Below are positions 8,668-16,861 of a DNA stretch of 64,000 bases, piece after piece. Each line of letters opens with the position of its first letter. Positions within the stretch are counted from its first letter, which is position 1. The position numbers and the translations under genes are program-made. The notes beneath the pieces were generated by a model. The model saw only the letters and a program-made list of their open reading frames with translations. It searched no databases and had not been told where the DNA came from. Source of the stretch: Spirosoma oryzae (GTDB lineage: Bacteria; Bacteroidota; Bacteroidia; Cytophagales; Spirosomataceae). The stretch is from the NCBI RefSeq assembly GCF_003002825.1, contig NZ_PVTE01000001.1:1-64000 (forward strand). Direction: 5' to 3'.

Positions 8668-9908
8668 ACGTTCGTAGGGCGGGTCGCTCGCTCCCGGACC
8701 GTGCCGGAGAGGGCTAACCAGCGTTCAAGAATGACCATGCTGATGAAAAGCAGTACGAATAGCTGTTGCCAATCGGTCGCTGCCTGTTTGGGAACGGGCT
8801 GCCCGGGTGTGAACAGCGACCGTAACGCCTGCTGACTGAGCGGTGCCGTGGTGGTGTTCAGATAGAACTGAGCCAGCAACTGCATCCCCAGCCATTCGGG
8901 TAACTGCCCGGTTTCGACAAGCGTTGATGTCGTTGGCGTCAGTACGTCGTTGGTATACACAACGTTCGCCATGGCTGCATCCATAGCGACCCCCGTGGAT
9001 GCGCCCACCTTAGTGCTGACTGGCGAGACGATATACCGGGTCGACGCCATACGCTGAGCCGGTAGCTGATCGGTGAGTACCCAACTGTAGGCACGGCCGG
9101 GCACGGGGCGGTCATCCAACTGAAAGTCAATGCCGTACACGTCGGTCAGGGCGGCAAGAGCAGCCTGTACGGTTTGCTTCTCCCGCTCATTCCGGTAGCC
9201 GAGTAGCGTCGGTACGGGACCCGTATGCGCGGGCGATGGTGCCAGCCGAACCGAGCCGTCCGGTGTAGCGGTGCTGGTCAGTTGACCCGCCCGGTTGATA
9301 TACAGTCGCCGGTCGTTGTTGACCAGCAGATAGGGGCGGGGTGACTGACTGGAATCGATAACGGTATGCAGAGCAAAGCGCGTCGGGACGGCGATGATCG
9401 GCAGGGTAGCCAGCGTCGGTGTATTCGTCGCGTAGAGTTGCAGGCTGATTGGTTGGGTGCTGAGCCGGGAAATGGCTGTTTGCAGAACCAGCGGGTTAAA
9501 CTCGGTCTGCGCCGGCAGCGTCAGGGCCGGGGGGACAGGCGGCAAGGCCGGGGTTGCCCAAACCACGCGCTCCTTTCGTTTCAGGGCCTCGCTTAATTCG
9601 AACCGAAAATTGGCGACCACGGCCGCCGACGGCTGCACTAGGTGTACAGTCTGGACAATAGGCGGCTTCGACAGTGAGGGCAGCATCGGTCGGGCCAGCA
9701 GAACCGTCAGCAATACCACCAGCAGGCAGCGTACCAGCAGTAGCCACCGATCGTCGAGCCGGAGGCCCCGGCTTTGCTGCTGTTGCTTTTCCTCAAGCCA
9801 GCCCGTAGCGGCCCAGGGCAGCGGCTTTCCCTGCTTGCGGTGCCAGAAATGGATGGCGATCGGTATCACGACCGCCAGCGCCCCCCACAGCATGTATGGC
9901 TCGTTCAT
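8664..9908 (-). CDS. BatA-like protein with aerotolerance N-terminal domain
   Basis: A 414-residue protein. The N-terminus (MNEPYMLWGALAVVIPIAIHFWHRKQ) followed by a second hydrophobic helix after about 60 residues (WLLLVRCLLVVLLTVLLARPML) is the typical two-helix BatA aerotolerance N-terminal domain. A 320-residue extracytoplasmic region and a C-terminal helix (LFVLLFISMVILERWLAL) follow. No vWA MIDAS motif was seen in this copy. A longer reading from 9965 would add 19 residues encoded by the NPE1 repeat, so the start at 9908 is preferred. It overlaps the DUF4175-like gene by 4 bases, and probably forms a membrane complex with its operon neighbours. Confidence 0.75.
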   Translation of the reverse strand: MNEPYMLWGALAVVIPIAIHFWHRKQGKPLPWAATGWLEEKQQQQSRGLRLDDRWLLLVRCLLVVLLTVLLARPMLPSLSKPPIVQTVHLVQPSAAVVANFRFELSEALKRKERVVWATPALPPVPPALTLPAQTEFNPLVLQTAISRLSTQPISLQLYATNTPTLATLPIIAVPTRFALHTVIDSSQSPRPYLLVNNDRRLYINRAGQLTSTATPDGSVRLAPSPAHTGPVPTLLGYRNEREKQTVQAALAALTDVYGIDFQLDDRPVPGRAYSWVLTDQLPAQRMASTRYIVSPVSTKVGASTGVAMDAAMANVVYTNDVLTPTTSTLVETGQLPEWLGMQLLAQFYLNTTTAPLSQQALRSLFTPGQPVPKQAATDWQQLFVLLFISMVILERWLALSGTVRERATRPTNV

Positions 9909-10051
9909 GGTTAGGTTTAATTTTCGGTATTCGGTTTTCAGTGTACGGTTTACGGCGGCAGCCAATCGGTCGCGTTGCGCCCACCCGGACCTGGAGGTCC
10001 AGGCTACACGCTCGCGTCAGCCACCGTAAACTGAATACCGCATACCGTAAA
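9909..10051. repeat. NPE1, nested palindromic element
   Basis: It fills the whole gap between the DUF58 and BatA-like genes. The outer arms are related to CGGTATACGGTTTACGG and its complement. The centre carries one inner arm (9982-10007, CACCCGGACCTGGAGGTCC then AGGCTAC) preceded by AGCCAATCGGTCGCGTTGCG. Only the right-hand inner arm is present, so this copy is a half-element in forward orientation. Confidence 0.8.
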
Positions 10052-10903
10052 CTATGCCAATAAAAACTGCTTCAGCACCAGCGCGATCGGGTCGCTTAGC
10101 CGAACCCGGATCAGCCTGACGTGCGGAATGCGTAATTTCTCGTCCAGTTGATTTAGGTACTCGGCGGCTCGCTGACGCACCGTATCACGGACGGCGTCGG
10201 CCTCGATCTCCAGTTCCCGGCCGGTCTCCAGATCCTGGAACCGGTAGAACCCCTGTAGGGAGAAATCCAGCTCCTGATCGCCCAGCAACTGAAAAATGAC
10301 GATCTCCCGCCGGGGTCCGGCTACGCGCTGAATCAAATTCACCCATTCGTTGTCGACCTGTAAAAAGTCGGATGCCAGCACCAGCATTTCGCTTTGCTTG
10401 CGGCTGAACTCGGGAAACGATGTCGCTGTGCTTTGCCAGGTACCCGATGCCGTTATCGATTCGAGTGTGGCAATGATTTTCTGCACGGACTGCTTCCCCG
10501 CCGGAACGACCGGCTGAACCGCTCCGTCGTGCAGTGTGTACAGGCTGACCTGATCGCCCTGCCGGTTGGCCAGGTACGCCAGCGACGCCAGTAGTATCCG
10601 GGCGTAGTTGAGTCGACTGATGCCGTTCTCGGCGTAGTTCATCGAGCCCGACTGGTCGAGAACGAACCGAATCTGCTGATTGCTTTCCGTGGCCGACTCC
10701 CGAACCAGATACTGATTCGATTTGGCAAACAACTTCCAGTCGATGCGCTTGGGGTCGTCGCCGGGTACGTAGTGTCGAAACTGTTCAAACTCCGTCCCGA
10801 TCCCCGACCGCTGACTCGTCTGAATCCCCAGCAGCAACTCGTCGCTGACCAGTTTGCCGGCCAGTTGCAGGTTGTTTAGTTTGATGAGTTCGGTCGTAAG
10901 CAT
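10052..10903 (-). CDS. DUF58 domain protein (vWA-like)
   Basis: A 283-residue cytoplasmic protein. Residues 36-70 hold the DUF58 signature (GTEFEQFRHYVPGDDPKRID, then WKLFAKSNQYLVRE). Residues 83-87, DQSGS, form a vWA MIDAS-type DxSxS metal site, and the rest follows a vWA fold. DUF58 proteins are regular partners of MoxR ATPases and are thought to link the ATPase to its client, often a metal-requiring or membrane complex. It sits directly after the MoxR gene with only the NPE2 palindrome between. Confidence 0.88.
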   Translation of the reverse strand: MLTTELIKLNNLQLAGKLVSDELLLGIQTSQRSGIGTEFEQFRHYVPGDDPKRIDWKLFAKSNQYLVRESATESNQQIRFVLDQSGSMNYAENGISRLNYARILLASLAYLANRQGDQVSLYTLHDGAVQPVVPAGKQSVQKIIATLESITASGTWQSTATSFPEFSRKQSEMLVLASDFLQVDNEWVNLIQRVAGPRREIVIFQLLGDQELDFSLQGFYRFQDLETGRELEIEADAVRDTVRQRAAEYLNQLDEKLRIPHVRLIRVRLSDPIALVLKQFLLA

Positions 10904-10987
10904 TTTCGGTGATCTGTTTTCGGTATACGGTTTACGGTGGTTCGTAGCGGCAGCTACCGTAAACCGTATACCGAAAACCGTAAACTA
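10904..10987. repeat. NPE2, nested palindromic element (minimal)
   Basis: Perfect 23-base arms at 10916-10938 and 10956-10978 (outer-arm core CGGTATACGGTTTACGGT) enclose 17 bases that themselves hold GTAGC-GGCA-GCTAC. It fills the gap between the MoxR and DUF58 genes and carries outer arms only, without the inner GTAGCCTGGAC arms of other copies. In RNA it would form a very stable hairpin inside the operon transcript. Confidence 0.9.
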
Positions 10988-11977
10988 TTATCCAATCTTC
11001 ACCTCCGTCAGTAGCTGCCGGATGACGTGGTCGTTGGTGATGCCCTCGGCGTCGGCGCGGAAGTTGAGCGCAATCCGGTGGCGCAACACGGGGTAGGCCA
11101 GCGTATGAATGTCGTCGGGGATAACCGAAAACCGCTCGTTGAGTACCGCCCGCGCCTTGGCACATAACACCAGCGCCTGCCCCGCCCGTGGCCCCGCGCC
11201 CCACTGACTCCACTGCTTCACGAACGCCGAGGGCGTACCGTCGGGGCGGGTGGCGCGAACCAGCCGGTTGATCGATACGAGCAGGTCGTCGCTGATGTGC
11301 ACCTGCCGGGTCAGCCGTTGCAGGTCGATGATGTCCTGGTCCGACAGGACGGTCTGTAACTGCGGACGGTCGGTGCCAGTGGTACTTTTCAGGACAGTGA
11401 GTTCCTCCTGCTCGGCGGGGTAGCTGAGCTTGATATACAGCAGAAAGCGGTCGAGCTGGGCTTCGGGTAGCGGGTACGTTCCGGCCTGCTCGATGGGGTT
11501 TTGCGTAGCAATAATCAGGAACGGTTTCGGTAGGGGGTAGTCGTTACCACCATACGTCACCCGGTATTCCTGCATGGCTTCCAGCATGGCCGCCTGCGTT
11601 TTGGGGGGCGTTCGGTTGATCTCGTCGGCCAGGACGACATTGGCGAAAATGGGCCCCTGATTGAAGACAAACACCTTGCGGCCCGTCTCATGGTCGTCTT
11701 CCAGAATCTCCGTGCCGACAATGTCGCCGGGCATCAGGTCGGGCGTAAACTGGATGCGTTTGAAACGCATCGCCAGCGCGTCGGACATGGTCTTGACCAT
11801 CAGCGTCTTGGCCAGGCCGGGTACGCCTTCCAGCAGGCAATGGCCACCCGCTAGTAAGGCAATCAACACCTCACTGATGGCTTCCTGCTGTCCGATGATG
11901 ACCTTGCCGATTTCGCTCCGGAGCTGGGGGAGCCTGGCCACCAGCGCTTTGTAATGGGTTTTGTCTACAGTTTCCAA
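10988..11977 (-). CDS. MoxR-family AAA ATPase
   Basis: A 329-residue AAA+ ATPase, the usual size for MoxR. Walker A GVPGLAKT lies at 51-58, Walker B LADEI at 116-120 followed by NRTPPKTQAALLEAMQE-like helix residues (here AAMLEAMQE), and sensor 1 ATQNP at about 155. The C-terminal lid domain begins near 240. MoxR ATPases act as chaperones with vWA proteins to assemble or activate complexes. Here the partner would be the DUF58 protein just downstream, with the membrane-anchored Bat-like proteins beyond it. A 105-base gap separates it from the DUF4159 gene. Confidence 0.93.
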   Translation of the reverse strand: METVDKTHYKALVARLPQLRSEIGKVIIGQQEAISEVLIALLAGGHCLLEGVPGLAKTLMVKTMSDALAMRFKRIQFTPDLMPGDIVGTEILEDDHETGRKVFVFNQGPIFANVVLADEINRTPPKTQAAMLEAMQEYRVTYGGNDYPLPKPFLIIATQNPIEQAGTYPLPEAQLDRFLLYIKLSYPAEQEELTVLKSTTGTDRPQLQTVLSDQDIIDLQRLTRQVHISDDLLVSINRLVRATRPDGTPSAFVKQWSQWGAGPRAGQALVLCAKARAVLNERFSVIPDDIHTLAYPVLRHRIALNFRADAEGITNDHVIRQLLTEVKIG

Positions 11978-12083
11978 GGATTCAGTTTCAGGTTGTATGT
12001 TGCTTTAAACACGGAGTGACAGAGGCTTTCACAGAGAAAAAGAGATCGCTGTAGTCGCCGTGTACTTCGCTGTTATGCCGTGT

Positions 12084-12701
12084 TCAGGCCGTCAGGGCAT
12101 AGGTCACGATGTTGACGCCGAAGCGGGTATTGTCTTCGGCCAGAAACCGTTTGTTCCGAAAGTCGTAATCCCACTCGCAGCCGTAGTCTTTGTTGCTGTA
12201 CAATACCCCGATGCGCCCGTTAATCAGAATCGCTTTCAGATAGTCGTGTACGAGGTCGTCGCCCCAGCCGTTCAACTCGAAGGAAGTCGTCGGTGGACCG
12301 TCGTCAAACGTAAAGAAGCAGGAGTAGAGCGGGTGGTTATTCGGAATTTTTTGCAGGGCTTTGGGGCCAAACGTGCGGGCCATTTCCTGCTCGAAGGACT
12401 TGGCAAACAGCCCGTCGATGTCGTGGTTGCAATCATCGACGAAGACAAAGCCCCCATTCTGCACGTACCGTTTGAAGTTGTCGCGTTCCTTCGCCGAAAA
12501 CTCGACCAGCTTGTGGCCGCTGAGGTAGCAGAACGGACTTTTAAACAGGTCGGGGCTGCTCAACTGAACCACCTTTTCCTTCTGATCGACGGGTAGCGTC
12601 GTGTATTCCACCAGCGAATGCATCAGGTTCGACGGCATGCGCTGATCGGTATCCCAGTCGCCGGAGGTATATTGAATACGGGTGAAAAAGAAGGGCTTCA
12701 A
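12084..12701 (-). CDS. DUF4159 protein
   Basis: A 205-residue protein starting MKPFFFTRIQYTSGDWDTDQ, a strong match to the opening of DUF4159 proteins. The domain has a class I glutamine-amidotransferase-like fold (strands before NGGFVFVDDCNHD near 110). A catalytic Cys is not evident, since the residue in the expected position lies in DDCNHD and is not in a nucleophile-elbow context. It has no signal peptide. It is always found near MoxR/DUF58 genes in Bacteroidota and presumably acts with them. It lies 63 bases after the Uma2-type gene. Confidence 0.85.
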   Translation of the reverse strand: MKPFFFTRIQYTSGDWDTDQRMPSNLMHSLVEYTTLPVDQKEKVVQLSSPDLFKSPFCYLSGHKLVEFSAKERDNFKRYVQNGGFVFVDDCNHDIDGLFAKSFEQEMARTFGPKALQKIPNNHPLYSCFFTFDDGPPTTSFELNGWGDDLVHDYLKAILINGRIGVLYSNKDYGCEWDYDFRNKRFLAEDNTRFGVNIVTYALTA

Positions 12702-12764
12702 GATCGTTTGTTGAGTAAGTCCCGCAAACGGGTTCGCTGTAAGGGATTGGCAAAAGCGACAGGC

Positions 12765-13439
12765 TTACCGGTCTGTCCTGTTCATCAGTGATTTGAGGGT
12801 GGTCAGGTTGACGTCTTTGTCGAAAATGGCGCGAACCGGAATCGTAAAGCCAGGTACGGTCAGCGCCGTCAGTGTATCATCTACATACAGCGTGTTGGCC
12901 ACGGCAAATGCCATCGTCGCTTCGTCCAATTGATACTGTTCGACTGATTTTCGGACGGGATCGATGATCCAGTATTCGCCGACACCGTGGGCCGCGTAGT
13001 CCTCAAATTTGATTCCGCGATCACGACCCGTAGTGCTTTTAGACAGGACTTCCACGATCAGATCCGGGGCGGGGTGCTCCATTTGATCGGCCTCGAATAA
13101 ATCGGCGGTTTCCTTGTTCCAGTAGCAGATGTCCGGCTCATAATCGTTACGGGTCAACCCGATAAGCGCTTTCTCCGAGTCGACAGCGCCCAGCTCATGC
13201 AGGTGGACATAGACGCGAAGCAGGGTCGTTAAGTTCTGCGTCGCGTCCAGATGCCGGCGTTTGACGGGGGAGTGCATGATGACGTCGCCGTTGATGAATT
13301 CGGCCTTGACATCGTCGCGCAGCCACTCGCGGAATGCCCGACGACGCTGGGCTTCATCGGCCAGGATGGCTTGTGCTCGTTCGATGACGAGTTTGGCATC
13401 CGGTGCTTCCAAAAGGTCGTGAACGCGGCTGTTGATCAT
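12765..13439 (-). CDS. Uma2-family (DUF820) putative endonuclease
   Basis: A 224-residue protein of the Uma2 family, which has a PD-(D/E)xK nuclease fold. Seen are YEPDICYWN (the PD position near 110), PAPDLIVEVLSKSTTGRDRG (the ExL/V...S cluster near 137-157) and KFEDYAAHGVGEYWIIDP, all hallmark Uma2 segments. Biological role of the family is unsettled. Members are mainly known from cyanobacteria and Bacteroidota, often in many copies. It is set in the middle of the tld-MoxR operon, with gaps of 72 and 63 bases on its two sides, and looks like a later insertion rather than a core member. Confidence 0.8.
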   Translation of the reverse strand: MINSRVHDLLEAPDAKLVIERAQAILADEAQRRRAFREWLRDDVKAEFINGDVIMHSPVKRRHLDATQNLTTLLRVYVHLHELGAVDSEKALIGLTRNDYEPDICYWNKETADLFEADQMEHPAPDLIVEVLSKSTTGRDRGIKFEDYAAHGVGEYWIIDPVRKSVEQYQLDEATMAFAVANTLYVDDTLTALTVPGFTIPVRAIFDKDVNLTTLKSLMNRTDR

Positions 13440-13511
13440 AGCAATTCAATCGGCGGTGGTGGCTATTATTTCTACATGATGAAGATACGACGAATCCGGC
13501 GAAACCGCCAG

Positions 13512-14846
13512 CTATACCGCATCGGACAGGCTGGTGAACGTAAACTCCCGGATTTTCATCGGTGGAATCAGGTGGTTGCTGAACGATTCCGTGCTGACCG
13601 TCCGCTCCGGCTTACCCAGGGCGTCGAGGTTGTTGAGCATGATGATCGGACTCTCGTTGAAGCGGAAGTTCTTAATAGGGAATTTGATCCGGCCGTTTTC
13701 GATGTAGAAGGTCCCGTCGCGGGTCAGGCCCGTGTACAGCATGGTTTGCGGGTCGACCGGACGGATGTACCAGAGTTTGGTGACGAGGATACCGCGTGGC
13801 GTCGTCCGAATCATGTCTTCCAGTGATGAATTGCCGCCCAGCATAATCAGGTTACCGGGATACGGCGTAGCTTTCCTGCCGGTTTTTTGTGCCCAGTACC
13901 GGCTGTACGCCAGATTTTTGACCACGCCTTTCTCGATCCACATCGTTTTCTCCTGCGGACGACCATCGCCCGACCAGGGGGATGCGGGTAGTTCGGGGTT
14001 GGTCGGGTCGGAATAGATCGTCACCCGGTCGTCGACGATTTTATCCCCCAGCCGCGATTTACCCCCGGCCTTGCTGAAGTAGGAGCGGCCTTCGTCGGCC
14101 GAGCGGGCGTCGAGGTCGGCGTAGATGTTTTCGATCAGTACCGCCCCCGCCGTGGGTTCGAGAATGACGGTGTACTTGCCGGGTTCGAGCGCCCGCGCGT
14201 CGGCCGATGCCTGCGCTTTCTGCATGGCGATACGGGTCGCCGAGGATGTGTCGAGTTTGGTAAAGTCGCTATAGCCACGGGTTACGTAGCCCGATCCCCT
14301 GCCGTCGGGTGTGCGTACCGTCAGCGAGAAATTGACGTTCGTGCTGGGGTAATAGGCGAACAGTCCTTTCGAATTCATCATTGCCCTCATCCCGTAGCTG
14401 TCTTCCAGAAAGCCCGCACCAACCAGGTTTGCGTCGCGGGTCAGGGTCAGGCTTTTGCCGGCGGCAGCAGCCCGGTCGGCCGACGAAATGCTGGCCGTCG
14501 AGTCGAAAAAGCCGTTCGCCTTCAGATACTGCTGCGGGCCGAGTACGCCTACGTACTCCGGGTTTTCGGGAGCCAGCCGGGCCAGTTCTTCCGACCGGCG
14601 GACAACTTTCTCCAACGACGCGTCGTCGAATTCATCGATCGTCGCGACACCGACTCTTTTGCCGAACGCCGATTGAACGGCCAGGTTTCTATTGGTCACC
14701 GATCCGCTGGTCGACACCTCGTTACGAGCGTAGCGCAGGTTGCCCCGTTCTTCGCTCAGGAGGTTGACTTCGCATTCGTCGGCTTTTGAATAACTCAGAA
14801 CTTTGGTCAGCAGAGCTTTAGCCTCTGCTTCAGTGAGAATGGTCAT
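13512..14846 (-). CDS. tldE: TldE/PmbA-family protein, copy c
   Basis: A 444-residue member of the TldD/PmbA (peptidase U62) family, of the TldE type: it has no HExxxH zinc motif. TldE is the non-catalytic half of the TldD-TldE heterodimer, a tunnel-like metalloprotease that trims unfolded peptides. Seen are the N-terminal SYSKADECEVNL, ARNEVSTSGSVTN and LAPENPEYVGVLGPQQYL segments and the C-terminal LLYTGLTRDGTFYIENGR-type domain (here TMLYTGLTRDG). It is the most divergent of the three copies: its middle (SSADRAAAAGKSLTLTRDAN) differs from the FDSIDPCRKKN of the others. No signal peptide. Confidence 0.88.
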   Translation of the reverse strand: MTILTEAEAKALLTKVLSYSKADECEVNLLSEERGNLRYARNEVSTSGSVTNRNLAVQSAFGKRVGVATIDEFDDASLEKVVRRSEELARLAPENPEYVGVLGPQQYLKANGFFDSTASISSADRAAAAGKSLTLTRDANLVGAGFLEDSYGMRAMMNSKGLFAYYPSTNVNFSLTVRTPDGRGSGYVTRGYSDFTKLDTSSATRIAMQKAQASADARALEPGKYTVILEPTAGAVLIENIYADLDARSADEGRSYFSKAGGKSRLGDKIVDDRVTIYSDPTNPELPASPWSGDGRPQEKTMWIEKGVVKNLAYSRYWAQKTGRKATPYPGNLIMLGGNSSLEDMIRTTPRGILVTKLWYIRPVDPQTMLYTGLTRDGTFYIENGRIKFPIKNFRFNESPIIMLNNLDALGKPERTVSTESFSNHLIPPMKIREFTFTSLSDAV

Positions 14847-14863
14847 AGGGGTGGGCGGGGTTA

Positions 14864-15018
14864 CGGGAGTACGGTTTACGGTATTCGGTTTAGGTGGTAC
14901 TTGTAGCCTGGACCTCCAGGTCCGGGTGGGCGCGAAGCGACCAAATAGCTGCCGCCTGCAAAAGTTGCCCTGTCGGGCACCCGGACCTGGAGGTCCAGGC
15001 TACACTAGCCACCGTACT
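14864..15018. repeat. NPE3, nested palindromic element (subtype I, reverse)
   Basis: Outer arms (GTACGGTTTACGGTATTCGG and ACCGTACTCCG) surround perfect 26-base inner arms at 14903-14928 and 14978-15003 (GTAGCCTGGACCTCCAGGTC...). The central segment reads GCGCGAAGCGACCAAATAGC, then TGCCGCCTGC, then GTTGCCCTGTCGGGC, which is the reverse complement of the centre in NPE9 and NPE11. It lies between tldE copy c and tldD copy b. Confidence 0.9.
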
Positions 15019-15023
15019 CCGAT

Positions 15024-16664
15024 TTAAATTTTCCGGGCGGTGTTAATGACGTTGACGCCTTTGAAACGGGCGGTAGTACTGCCGTGCGAAACGGCGTTCG
15101 ACTGCATGGGCTGGCCCTTTCCGTCGAAGAACGCACCCCCCAGCCGGAAGTCGCGCTGATCGCAGACGGCCACGCAGGAGTTCCAGAACTCGCGCGTGTT
15201 CGACTGATAGGCTACGTCTTTGAGCATGCCCACGATCTGCCCGTTTTTGATCTCGTAGAAGAGTTGTCCGCCAAACTGGAAGTTGTAGCGCTGCTGGTCG
15301 ATGGAAAACGAACCGTCACCAATGATGTAAACACCCTTCTCGACGTCCTTGATCATCTCGGCCACCGACAGGGGTGTTTTACCGGCTGCCAGCGACACGT
15401 TGGCCATGCGCTGAAACTGTACGGAACTCCAGCTGTCGGCGTAGCAACAACCCTGCGAGTGGGTTTCACCGATGATGTGCACCTGATCGCGGATGGCCTG
15501 GTAGTTGACCAGAATACCGTCTTTGACCAGGTCCCAGCGCTGGGTTTCGACACCCTCATCGTCCCAGCCGACAGCGCCCAGTGAGTTAGGCTGTGTTTTG
15601 TCGGCGAAGAAGTTGACGAGTTTGCTACCGTACTGGAAATTTTTCGACTCCCACTTATCAAGCGTCGCGAAAGACGTACCGGCGAAGTTGGCTTCGTAGC
15701 CCAGCACGCGGTCGAGTTCCAGGGGGTGCCCCACCGATTCGTGGATGGTCAGCCAGGTATGCGAGGGGTCGAGGACCAGATCATACTTGCCCGCTTCGAC
15801 CGATTTCGCCGACAGCTTCTGCTTAGCCTGTTTAGCCGCTGCGGTGATATCTTCCAGTATGTCGTAACCCATGTTATAGCGAGTCGTGATACCGGTTATC
15901 TTGTCGGTCGGGTTGGCTTGCAGGTAGTCGTAGCTCATACCCATGGGCGCGCTCAGCGCCTGCCGGGTTTCGAACTTGCCCGTTTTCGGATCGATGGCCG
16001 TGACGGTAAACGTAGGCCAGATCCGGTGAATGTCCTGGTCGGCGTAAGTGCCGTCGGTTGACGCAAAGTACTTCTGCTCATTCACCAGAAAAAGCTGCGA
16101 GTTAACGAAGTTGGCCCCGTTCTTCAGGGCCGCCGAATTAGCCGTCAGCAACAGATCCGCTTTCTCTTTTATGGGTACTTCGAAGGCATTGGTTTTGATG
16201 GGCGCTTTCCAACTTACCTCACCGAATCCTTTCTGCGGAGCCAGTTGCACGGGCGTCTTCATCAGGGTTGCGTTGGCTTTGGCAATGGAAACGGCTTTCT
16301 CGGCGGCCTTTGCCATGTCTGTTTCGGACCGGGCATCGACAATGGCGGCAAAACCCCAGCAGCCATCGGCGATGACCCGAACCCCCACGCCAAACGACTC
16401 GGTGTTAATCAGGTTCTCGACCTTGTCTTCGCGGGTGATGACGAACTGATTGAGGTAGCGACCGATGCGCACATCGGCGTAGGTAGCGCCCTTACTTTTG
16501 GCGGCATTGAGGGCTGCGTCGGCCAGGCGCTTTTTGACTGACACATCCAAGCCCGGCTCCAGTAGCGCTTCGGGCGCAACGGTGCGGGAAAAGGCGGGTA
16601 ACGATGGCAGGAGCAGACTGCCCGCGCCCATACCCGTTAACTGAATAAACTGACGACGATCCAA
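15024..16664 (-). CDS. tldD: TldD-family zinc metalloprotease, copy b
   Basis: A 546-residue TldD. The zinc motif HESVGH lies at 308-313 (HExxxH type), followed by LELDRVLGYEANFAGTSF, which carries the distal ligand region. TldD is the catalytic half of the TldD/TldE protease. The N-terminus MDRRQFIQLTGMGAGSLLLP, then SLPAFS, has a twin-arginine-like pair, a hydrophobic stretch and an AxS-like end, and resembles a Tat export signal. Escherichia coli TldD (about 480 residues) has none, so this enzyme may work in the periplasm. It is close in sequence to copy a. Confidence 0.9.
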   Translation of the reverse strand: MDRRQFIQLTGMGAGSLLLPSLPAFSRTVAPEALLEPGLDVSVKKRLADAALNAAKSKGATYADVRIGRYLNQFVITREDKVENLINTESFGVGVRVIADGCWGFAAIVDARSETDMAKAAEKAVSIAKANATLMKTPVQLAPQKGFGEVSWKAPIKTNAFEVPIKEKADLLLTANSAALKNGANFVNSQLFLVNEQKYFASTDGTYADQDIHRIWPTFTVTAIDPKTGKFETRQALSAPMGMSYDYLQANPTDKITGITTRYNMGYDILEDITAAAKQAKQKLSAKSVEAGKYDLVLDPSHTWLTIHESVGHPLELDRVLGYEANFAGTSFATLDKWESKNFQYGSKLVNFFADKTQPNSLGAVGWDDEGVETQRWDLVKDGILVNYQAIRDQVHIIGETHSQGCCYADSWSSVQFQRMANVSLAAGKTPLSVAEMIKDVEKGVYIIGDGSFSIDQQRYNFQFGGQLFYEIKNGQIVGMLKDVAYQSNTREFWNSCVAVCDQRDFRLGGAFFDGKGQPMQSNAVSHGSTTARFKGVNVINTARKI

Positions 16665-16676
16665 GTGGGTGGGAAT

Positions 16677-16861
16677 TTGTGGTTTTCGATATACGGTTTA
16701 CAGTTTTCGGTATACGGTTCTCGGTGCAGCCCAAGTCACGTTGGCGGACCGGTCCAGGTTACAGTCGCGCCAGCCACTGTGTGACGGACCGCGCCACGGT
16801 GGCGACCACCGCGTGGCGACCACCGCGTGGCCGCCGTAAACCGTATACTGAATACCGTAAA
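16677..16861. repeat. NPE4, nested palindromic element (subtype II)
   Basis: Outer arms are of the TATACGGTTTAC/GTAAACCGTATA type. The centre lacks the intact inner arms and instead carries CACTGTGTGACGGACCGCG and a doubled 14-mer GCGACCACCGCGTG (16802-16815 and 16816-16829). About 65 bases of this centre are the reverse complement of the centre of NPE6, although the neighbouring genes are direct repeats. It lies between tldD copy b and tldE copy b. Confidence 0.8.

Noticed and set aside
12006..12035. second full copy of the CACAGAGG-type inverted repeat
   Set aside because: Only one arm-like stretch is present next to the MoxR gene. No complementary arm was found, so it was not listed as a separate inverted repeat.
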